64,000 nucleotides of DNA, from NCBI RefSeq assembly GCF_003426735.1, contig NZ_QVON01000004.1:62001-126000 (forward strand). The letters run 5' to 3'. Source of the stretch: Arenibacter sp. P308M17 (lineage in GTDB: Bacteria; Bacteroidota; Bacteroidia; Flavobacteriales; Flavobacteriaceae). The position numbers were made by a program, and so were the translations under genes. Below are positions 52,287 to 59,274 of the stretch, one piece after another; within the stretch, counting starts at the first letter, position 1, and each line of letters opens with the position of its first letter. The notes below the pieces were generated by a model. The model did no database searches, was not told the origin of the DNA, and saw only the letters and a list, made by a program, of their open reading frames with translations.

Positions 52287-54596
52287 TTATTTCCCCTTTA
52301 TATTCTCCTTAAAGATCTCAAAGTCGGATTTCACCTCTTGGGCGGGCCATGAATTATTGGTAGTATCTATATCTGCTGTTTCCGCTTTCGGATCTACCAT
52401 AATTCCTACCAATTCCTTGGCAGAAGCAACCACCCTTTTTACCTCCTGGTCATTTTTCCTCCATATTTCCGGTGGGTAGGTAACATTTTCCTTAGTACCA
52501 TCGGCATAGGTATATTCTACGATCAATGGCATAGGTATACCTCCCGGTTTGTTAAAAGTAACCTCATAGAAATATTTGGGTTCCTTAATCGCATTTCTCT
52601 CGGCCACGGACAAATTGTCCATCATAAACTCTTTTAGGGTTTTGGAATTTTCCGATGGGGCCTTTCCCTTTAAGTTGGCATCGGCATCCTCCGATTCCTC
52701 TTCCTCCAAATAGACCAAGGGAGGCAAATCCTCTTCCTTAATATTCCTTGCCGCCATTATTTCCCGCATTTGTTTGGAAGGCTTGTCCGACACATAATAT
52801 TTCTTTACTCCCTTAACCCCAATATCCACATAATCCGTAGTATAGAACCAACTTCTCCAATACCAATCCAAATCTACGGCAGAGGCATCCTCCATGGTCC
52901 TAAAGAAATCTTCCGGGGACGGATGCTTAAACATCCATCGTTTTGCATAGGTTTTAAAGGCGTGATCGAACAATTCCCTTCCCATTACGGTCTCCCTAAG
53001 AATATTTAAGGCGGTGGCAGGTTTTGCATAGGCATTGTTCCCCAATTGATATACATTCTCCGGATTGGACATAATTGGCGCTATGGTACTTTGATCGCCG
53101 GACATATAGGGTATTATCTTGGATGCCTCCCCCCTCCCGGAAGGGTATTTGCTATTTGGGGCAATGGCCTCGGGAAAGGCAACGCCAAATTCCTGCTCTG
53201 CCATATACTGCATAAAGGTATCCAAGCCTTCATCCATCCAACCCCATTGGCGCTCATCGGAATTAACGATCATAGGGAAAAAGTTGTGCCCCACCTCGTG
53301 GATAATTACCGAAATCATACCATATTTCACCCTATCCGAGTAGGTACCGTCCTCATTGGGCCTCCCGTAGTTCCAGCAGATCATAGGATATTCCATTCCC
53401 TGATTCTTGGCGTGGACCGATATGGCCTTGGGATAGGGATAATCAAAAGTATGGGCCGAATAGGATTTCAACGTATGCACAACCGCCTTGGTAGAATACT
53501 CCTCCCATAACGGATTGCCTTCCTTTGGATACATGGAAATGGCCATGACATCCCTATTGCCTATTTTAACGGCCTGCATATCATAAATAAACTTACGGGA
53601 ACTGGCAAAACCAAAATCCCTTACATTTTCAGCCTTAAGCTTCCATGTTTTCTTCTTGTCCGAAAACCCTTTCTCCGCTTCTTCGGCCTCGGCCTGACTC
53701 ACTATGATTACAGGTTTGTCATAGGACTTTTTTGCCTTCTCGTACCGACTTAGCATTTCTTTGGAAAATACTTCCTTCATGTTCTGAAGCTCTCCCGTAC
53801 CGTCCAAAATATGATCGGCCGGAACGGTAATATTTACCTCGTAATTACCGAAGGGAAGGGCAAACTCCCCACTGCCCCAGAACTGATGGTTCTGCCAGCC
53901 TTCTATATCGCTATAGACCGCCATTCTCGGGAAGAACTGTGCAATTACATAGGCCCTGTTACCGTCCTTTGGAAAATATTCATATCCGGAACGTGCCCTA
54001 TTAACGGTATGGTCCGGAATATTGTACCACCACTTTATGGAAAAAGATACCTGCCCCTTACTTTTTAAAACTTCGGGCAGGTCTATCCGCATCATGGTCT
54101 GGTTAATGGTATAGGGCAAGGCCTTTCCGTTGGCGTCCCTAACATATTCTATATTGAATCCGCCATCAAAAGGCGCTGTCATATATTTATTGGCAAAACT
54201 GGCCACCGGCTCGGCCACCGGCACGCCCTCATCATCGCGCAAGGGCGATTTGGAAGTTTTGGAACGTACGTTCTGATCCAATTGCACCCACAAAAACGAA
54301 AGGTCATCGGGCGAATTGTTGGTATAGGTTATGGTTTCCGAACCGTAAATCCTGGCATTTTTATCATCCAGCTCAATATCCATTTTATAATCTGCCTGCT
54401 GCTGATAATAATCCGGCCCTGGAGCCCCTGAGGCCGACCTATAGGTGTTCGGGGTAGCAAACTCTTCATAAAGCTGCTTAAATTTACTCTGGTTTAGATG
54501 TCCGGGTTCCCGTTCGTTCTTTACTTCTTCCTGGGCCACCGTCACGGCCGCACAAAGGAATAATAGTGAAGCAAAAACATGTTTCATTCCAATCAT
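52287..54596 (-). CDS. M1-family zinc metallopeptidase
   Basis: About 769 residues with a signal peptide (HVFASLLFLCAAVTVAQ). The N-terminal beta domain (about 60-300) precedes the gluzincin catalytic domain with GMEYP substrate motif and the zinc site HEVGHNFFP followed 18 residues later by Glu in WMDEGLDTF (HExxH-x18-E). A C-terminal extension includes an acidic stretch. Exported aminopeptidase. ATG 54596 or 54587 both suit the signal peptide; the longer frame opens with TTG. Followed downstream by repeats; DUF6702 is upstream by about 60 bases. Confidence 0.93.
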   Translation of the reverse strand: MIGMKHVFASLLFLCAAVTVAQEEVKNEREPGHLNQSKFKQLYEEFATPNTYRSASGAPGPDYYQQQADYKMDIELDDKNARIYGSETITYTNNSPDDLSFLWVQLDQNVRSKTSKSPLRDDEGVPVAEPVASFANKYMTAPFDGGFNIEYVRDANGKALPYTINQTMMRIDLPEVLKSKGQVSFSIKWWYNIPDHTVNRARSGYEYFPKDGNRAYVIAQFFPRMAVYSDIEGWQNHQFWGSGEFALPFGNYEVNITVPADHILDGTGELQNMKEVFSKEMLSRYEKAKKSYDKPVIIVSQAEAEEAEKGFSDKKKTWKLKAENVRDFGFASSRKFIYDMQAVKIGNRDVMAISMYPKEGNPLWEEYSTKAVVHTLKSYSAHTFDYPYPKAISVHAKNQGMEYPMICWNYGRPNEDGTYSDRVKYGMISVIIHEVGHNFFPMIVNSDERQWGWMDEGLDTFMQYMAEQEFGVAFPEAIAPNSKYPSGRGEASKIIPYMSGDQSTIAPIMSNPENVYQLGNNAYAKPATALNILRETVMGRELFDHAFKTYAKRWMFKHPSPEDFFRTMEDASAVDLDWYWRSWFYTTDYVDIGVKGVKKYYVSDKPSKQMREIMAARNIKEEDLPPLVYLEEEESEDADANLKGKAPSENSKTLKEFMMDNLSVAERNAIKEPKYFYEVTFNKPGGIPMPLIVEYTYADGTKENVTYPPEIWRKNDQEVKRVVASAKELVGIMVDPKAETADIDTTNNSWPAQEVKSDFEIFKENIKGK

Positions 54597-54654
54597 ATTT
54601 GATATTGATTTTTTAGCGCAGAAATTTAACAATTATATAATGGATTGTTTTAAA

Positions 54655-55164
54655 TTATTTTAACTTTAACATTCCTTTATTATTCCCACGGATAAGTACA
54701 AAGCTCTTCTTCTGATTCCCTAGTCTAAAGTGGACCACATTTTTCTGTTCCTCAAAAATATCCATGAGTACCTCGTTCCTTAAGGAAATGGTGGAGGTGG
54801 TTTCCAAACTAATTTCAGGAACCTCCACATAACAGATCATAATGTCGTTGTCATACACTTTCCCCAAGAAATCATAATCCACCTGCTTACCGTTGATTTC
54901 AACAATAAACTTTTCCTTTAAATACTTTTCTATATAGGTATCGGCCATTGCAGACTCCTCTTTGCTGGCCAAATTGCCCTCAATGCCATACCTCTCCAGT
55001 AAAACCTTTTCAAAATCGTCTATAAATATCCTGGTCGTAAGTTGAATTGCCCTATACCGGTCCGAGTATTCCACACTGGTTACACTGAGGTAGAATTTAT
55101 GGGCCACCGTGAACGCCAGCAGCGGCAACAATAGTATTAAAAGAGTCTTCTTTATTGGTTGCAT
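54655..55164 (-). CDS. DUF6702 family secreted protein
   Basis: 169 residues with an N-terminal signal or anchor (TLLILLLPLLAFTVA) and a beta-rich domain: HKFYLSVTSVEYSDRYRAIQLTTRIF, KEKFIVEINGKQVDYDFLG and HFRLGNQKKSFVLIRGNNKG. It matches the DUF6702 outline and its usual position next to an M1 peptidase gene in Flavobacteriaceae. Function unknown. Confidence 0.85.
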   Translation of the reverse strand: MQPIKKTLLILLLPLLAFTVAHKFYLSVTSVEYSDRYRAIQLTTRIFIDDFEKVLLERYGIEGNLASKEESAMADTYIEKYLKEKFIVEINGKQVDYDFLGKVYDNDIMICYVEVPEISLETTSTISLRNEVLMDIFEEQKNVVHFRLGNQKKSFVLIRGNNKGMLKLK

Positions 55165-55877
55165 GATTTTCTTTATCCGTCAAAAATAAGCAATGACTGT
55201 GCCATTTGCATGACTATTAATGTGAAAAATAGATGTTAGATGTTAGAATTGAGATACTAGATTTTAGACATTAGACATAGACATCAGACTTTTGAACATT
55301 CAACTTTAAACTTTATAACTTTAAACTTTATAACTTTGAACTTTTTCCTGCCCACTGCTACTGCCGACTGAAAACTGTCACTGCCAACTCCACTTAATTA
55401 GGTCTCGATCCCCGCCCGAACGGACCGTTCGGTACGGGCGGGCGCTCGACCGGACAACTTTCAACTTTCAACTTTATAACTTTCAACATTCTAACTTTCA
55501 ACCCGGCTACTGCCCCCTGAAAACTATTCAATCTCAATACTCAATACTATGTACTCAATTCTAAGCCAAACTTTAAACTTTGAACATTATAAATTGATCA
55601 TTGTTTATTGTTAATTGATCCAGAAACTTTTCCCTGCCAACTGTCACTGCCAACTCCACTTAATAAGGCCTCTCCCGATAGCTACCAGGATCCGCTCAAT
55701 ACACACCCCTAACCCCTCTCAAGAGGGGAATGTTATTCTTCAAAATTAAGCACTTTGAATATTAAACATTGAACTTTCTCCCTGCCCACTGAAAACTATC
55801 CAACCTCAATACTAAATACTAAGCCAAACTTTAAACTTTGAACATTATAAATTGACACATTGTTCATTGTTCATTGT
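55165..55877. other. 713-base low-complexity, repeat-filled region
   Basis: No gene. Contains TTAGA/TTGAAC/ACTTTAAAC words, copy B of the GC-rich unit (55407-55456), the phrase AACTGTCACTGCCAACTCC twice, CCCGATAGCTACC near 55676, a CCCCTC-TCAA-GAGGGG hairpin at 55713-55728, and four tandem TGTTCATTGTTCAT-type units near 55858-55892 running into the next gene's end. Confidence 0.7.
55407..55456. repeat. GC-rich 50 bp palindromic unit, copy B
   Basis: Same 50 bases as copy A, here preceded by AGGTCTC as in copies C and D. Confidence 0.9.
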
Positions 55878-56678
55878 TCATTGTTCATTGTTCTTTCTGT
55901 AAACGACACTTTTTTGTTTTATAAATTCCCAAATGGCGAATAGGTCCTGGCTATCCACTATAGTGTTGAAATTGGCATCGACCTCACAGAAATAGAGGAA
56001 ATCGTCTATTTTTCCCAAGGGAATCTTAAGTTGCAGCACAAAAAGACTATCGGCAAATTGGGTGCGCAACTGTTGGGATTTGTTGTATTTAATATCCCGT
56101 GCCACCCGTTTCTTCAACATCTTGGTGCGGCCGGTTATGGCATTGATCATGGGATTAAAAGGGATAGTGGTGAGCATTCCTAAATTGAAAGGACCCATAG
56201 AAGCTTCCCTTAGCAATCTTTCACTCTGCATCAAGGGCTTAACATGGGCGTTGGGAAGCCCCAAACTGCTGGCGGAAATTACAGGACCCACATCCATATT
56301 GTTCATGTCCCTTCCCAACTCCCCCGTTAGGTTATAGGGCATCACGATCACCTCGTCCAAAGCAATATTGGATTCCTCCAAGGGAACCGATAAAAATGTA
56401 CTCTCCAGGATACCGGCATGGACCACTATTTCTTTGCGCTTATATTGTACGGCAGAAAAGACCAAGGTATCGTTTAGGCTTACAACAATGGAGAAATACC
56501 CATTAATATCGGTAATAGCGGCTTTTTTGGTGGTGGTATTGAGCACATGGGTGGCCGCCACATCCCCATCCTCACTATACACCTTTCCCTCCATAGTCTT
56601 GGAAAGATCCTGTGCCATTAGTGTCTGGGCAAATACACCAAATAGGATGAAGACCACATGTATGGGGATAGTACGCAC
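55878..56678 (-). CDS. carboxypeptidase-regulatory-like domain protein, paralogue 1
   Basis: 266 residues, GTG start at 56678 (no in-frame ATG nearby). Signal peptide (VVFILFGVFAQTLMAQ), then a CarboxypepD_reg-like beta domain (MEGKVYSEDGDVAATHVLNTTTKKAAITDINGYFSI, about 30-105) with ALDEVIV. The C-terminal half is helical and ends with SLFVLQLKIPLGKIDDFLYFCE. That last segment is shared with the paralogue at 57146, which identifies them as a pair. Function unknown; periplasmic or surface. Confidence 0.82.
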   Translation of the reverse strand: MRTIPIHVVFILFGVFAQTLMAQDLSKTMEGKVYSEDGDVAATHVLNTTTKKAAITDINGYFSIVVSLNDTLVFSAVQYKRKEIVVHAGILESTFLSVPLEESNIALDEVIVMPYNLTGELGRDMNNMDVGPVISASSLGLPNAHVKPLMQSERLLREASMGPFNLGMLTTIPFNPMINAITGRTKMLKKRVARDIKYNKSQQLRTQFADSLFVLQLKIPLGKIDDFLYFCEVDANFNTIVDSQDLFAIWEFIKQKSVVYRKNNEQ

Positions 56679-56857
56679 TAGGTTCTGTTTATTTGGATGT
56701 GGGAAGTTAGATGTTAGAATTTAGATATTAGATGTTAGATGTTAGATTCAAGACGTTAGATGTTAGATTCAAGACGTTAGACTTTGAACATTGAACATTG
56801 AACTTTAAACCTGAAAACTGCCCACTGTCACTGCCAACTCCACTTTATTTAGGTCTC

Positions 56858-56907
56858 GATCCCCGCCCGAACGGACCGTTCGGTACGGGCGGGCGCTCGA
56901 CCGGACA
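56858..56907. repeat. GC-rich 50 bp palindromic unit, copy C
   Basis: Identical by eye to copies A, B and D; first block of the 155 bp tandem pair. Confidence 0.9.
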
Positions 56908-57012
56908 ACATTGAACTTTGAACATTGAACTTTGAACATTGAACATTGAACATTGAACTTTAAACCTGAAAACTGCCCACTGTTCACTGCCCACTCCACT
57001 TAAATAGGTCTC

Positions 57013-57062
57013 GATCCCCGCCCGAACGGACCGTTCGGTACGGGCGGGCGCTCGACCGGACA
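57013..57062. repeat. GC-rich 50 bp palindromic unit, copy D
   Basis: Exactly 155 bases after copy C; second block of the tandem pair. Confidence 0.9.
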
Positions 57063-57145
57063 ACATTGAACTTTGAACATTGAACTTTGAACATTGAACA
57101 TTGAACATTGAACTTTAAACCTGAAAACTGTTCACTGCCCTCTGT

Positions 57146-57907
57146 TCACTTTTTTCCCTCTTCCATTTGCTCCAGATAGGTCTTGCTATGGGTAACCAGG
57201 AAATCGATGAGCTGAAATTCATTGCGCTTTTGCAACAATGACCTTTCCGGCAATTGGGTATCGCAATACAGTAAAAAATCGTCTATCTTATCTTGTGGCA
57301 GTTTCAGGTCCAGCACAAAAAACTCGTCGTCGTAAACCTGTCGCAATACCTCACTTACCTTCAACGGTTCGCGCTCCACCTCGGTACTGTTTCCTTTGGC
57401 GGCCAGCATCAGGGCCTTAAATATATTCACGAAATTAAGTCCGTCCTTCATGCCCTTGTCCGCATCGGACAGAGCTATATTTTCCACTGCCGTTAAGCGG
57501 TCCGTTTCGTAATTGTATTCCCTATCCAGGAATTCCTTGTTTTGGGCCTGAAGAAATTTTTCCTGATTCTCCGGGCTTACCACTACCTCGTCCAATTCGG
57601 TCACTTTTTCGGTCACCTCCACTACCAACCTGTTCTTTTCCAATATTTCATCGGTAATATCGACTACCATCAACTGGTAATTTATGGCCGTAAATACCAA
57701 TTGGTCCCCCGCTTTTACCATAATTCCGAATTCCCCCTTCTCATTGGTAATCGTAGCCCTTTCCGTAGTTACGTTAATGACATTCTCATTGGGAACGTTT
57801 ACATTTCTATACAGTACCTGTCCCCTTAAATATTGGCGATCATCGTCCTGTGAATAAGAGATTGCGACGCATAGGAAGAAAAGCAGGAAAAGAATTCTAT
57901 TTTGCAT
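57146..57907 (-). CDS. carboxypeptidase-regulatory-like domain protein, paralogue 2
   Basis: 253 residues with signal peptide (LFLLFFLCVAISYSQ), a CarboxypepD_reg-like domain (LRGQVLYRNVNVPNENVINVTTERATITNEKGEFGI, about 25-100) with ELDEVVV, a charged helical middle, and the C-terminal EFFVLDLKLPQDKIDDFLLYCD block shared with the gene at 55878. ATG at 57907. Both genes are on the same strand as the M1 peptidase and DUF6702 genes but are separated by repeats, so cotranscription is doubtful. Confidence 0.85.
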   Translation of the reverse strand: MQNRILFLLFFLCVAISYSQDDDRQYLRGQVLYRNVNVPNENVINVTTERATITNEKGEFGIMVKAGDQLVFTAINYQLMVVDITDEILEKNRLVVEVTEKVTELDEVVVSPENQEKFLQAQNKEFLDREYNYETDRLTAVENIALSDADKGMKDGLNFVNIFKALMLAAKGNSTEVEREPLKVSEVLRQVYDDEFFVLDLKLPQDKIDDFLLYCDTQLPERSLLQKRNEFQLIDFLVTHSKTYLEQMEEGKK

Positions 57908-58393
57908 TTTTTTTATTTAAAATTAGAGAAATTAAGCGTCAAATATCCTATTTTTCCCAAATAAGTGATTTTAACTTTTGCGAATTGTCCAAAAATTTAA
58001 ATCACTTCAAAGAAATAAACCTAGGTGCTGCCTTTATCCCAAGATGGGATAAAGAAAAAGCAAGTTGGGTTTATAAAAAAGATAAAGACCTTTAAACTTT
58101 TGTTAATTTGTGTTTACCTCACCCGGAAGTGGACAGTAAGCAGTAGGCAGTAGGCAGTAAACGGTAAACAGTTTTCAGTAAACAGTTTTCAGTAAGCAGT
58201 AAGCAATAAGTAGTTGACAGTGAAATCCATTTTTTGCCAACTGTAAACTGCCACTGCCAACTATGTACGCCCCGAAGTTACTGGGTACTAATGCCGATAA
58301 TTATCTGGAGGGGAAAGCGGATTTTCAGATAAACTTTTAAAGGATGATTTTTGTCATGTACTAATCCTTATAGCTAGATATAAACACCAACAC
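57908..58393. other. 486-base region: coding-like remnant, CAGTA repeats and partial inverted-repeat element
   Basis: 57936-58097 holds an open stretch whose tail (GAAFIPRWDKEKASWVYKK) reads like protein but lacks a credible start. 58130-58215 is built of GCAGTAG / AACAGTTTTCAGTAA words. 58218-58262 repeats the GTGAAATCCATTTTTTGCC phrase also found at 25.4 kb. 58309-58362 is a partial AGTACATGAC element. Confidence 0.6.
58309..58362. repeat. AGTACATGAC element, partial copy 3
   Basis: Matches only the right-hand third of copy 1: GGATTTTC, AGATAAACTTTTAA, then GATTTTTGTCATGTACT. The left end is missing, so this looks like a decayed copy, 31 bases before pepE. Confidence 0.6.
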
Positions 58394-59086
58394 ATGAAAA
58401 AAATACTATTGGCCAGTACCTCTACCCTATACGGACAGGGTTATTTGGAGTATCTCCTAGAAGAATTACAGTCCTTTTTTGAGGGCTGCACTACCATTAC
58501 CTTTATCCCCTACGCCAGGCCCGGTGGAATTTCCCATGATGATTATACGGCCCTGGCGGCCAAGGCCTTTTCCAAAATAAACAAAAAAGTGGCGGGACTC
58601 CATACCTTTACCGACCCTCTGGACGGACTTGCCCGTGCGGAAGGCTTTTTTACGGGTGGGGGGAATACCTTTCTCCTGGTGCAGCAATTGCACCAAATAC
58701 GGCTTATGGATCCCTTAAGGGAAAAAATTGCTTCCGGCACCCCCTATCTGGGAAGCAGCGCAGGCAGTAATATAGCGGGCCCCAGTATGAAGACCACCAA
58801 CGATATGCCCATAACGTACCCTCCCAGTTTTGATACCTTGGGCGTGGTCAAATTTAATCTTAACCCCCATTATCTGGACCCTGACCCCAATAGCCAGCAC
58901 AAAGGGGAAACCAGGGAGACCAGGATCCGTGAGTTCCATTGCTTAAACAATACCCCCGTAGTAGGCCTCCGGGAGGGCAACTATATCTTGGTAGACGGGG
59001 ACCGTACAATTCTTAAGGGAGAGGGTACTGCCCGCATCTTTGAAGCTGGGAAAAAACCCTATGAAAGCAGGAATATTCCCTTTTAA
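58394..59086 (+). CDS. pepE: peptidase E (alpha-aspartyl dipeptidase)
   Basis: Cytoplasmic S51 serine peptidase that hydrolyses dipeptides with N-terminal aspartate. 230 residues: GFFTGGGNTFLLVQQL (about 90-105) and the nucleophile Ser in LGSSAGSNIAGPSM (about 120), with the catalytic His/Asp region in KFNLNPHYLDPDPNS (about 155-169). Full length. It is divergent from the carboxypeptidase-regulatory pair and isolated by repeats on both sides. Confidence 0.93.
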   Translation: MKKILLASTSTLYGQGYLEYLLEELQSFFEGCTTITFIPYARPGGISHDDYTALAAKAFSKINKKVAGLHTFTDPLDGLARAEGFFTGGGNTFLLVQQLHQIRLMDPLREKIASGTPYLGSSAGSNIAGPSMKTTNDMPITYPPSFDTLGVVKFNLNPHYLDPDPNSQHKGETRETRIREFHCLNNTPVVGLREGNYILVDGDRTILKGEGTARIFEAGKKPYESRNIPF

Positions 59087-59274
59087 CGGGGATACATTTC
59101 AGTTCACCTAGTAGTAAGGTATTTTACCCGATTAAACTGTGAATATCTTGGGATAATTTTACATTTGATAGCCCATTTTTTTAAGTTTGGATTCAAGGTC
59201 AAACTTTGAACTTTGAACTTTGAACTTTCAACTTTGAACCTTGAACAATAGGGGGAACACTAAAAAAATTGAAA

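Larger units (their letters stand above)
56679..57145. repeat. 467-base repeat region with a 155 bp tandem duplication
   Basis: Starts with TTAGATGTTAGA-type words, then two near-identical 155 bp blocks, each carrying ACCTGAAAACTGCCCACTG, the AGGTCTC-linked GC-rich 50 bp unit (copies C and D) and TTGAACATTGAAC words. No gene. The duplication lies between the two paralogous genes. Confidence 0.8.

Noticed and set aside
56858-57062. CRISPR-like pair of 50 bp repeats
   Set aside because: Only two units at 105-base gaps, strongly palindromic, with the intervening DNA itself duplicated; no cas genes.
57850-58095. 81-residue plus-strand open frame across the paralogue 2 start
   Set aside because: Its first half is antisense to a signal peptide; only the second half looks protein-like, noted as a possible remnant.
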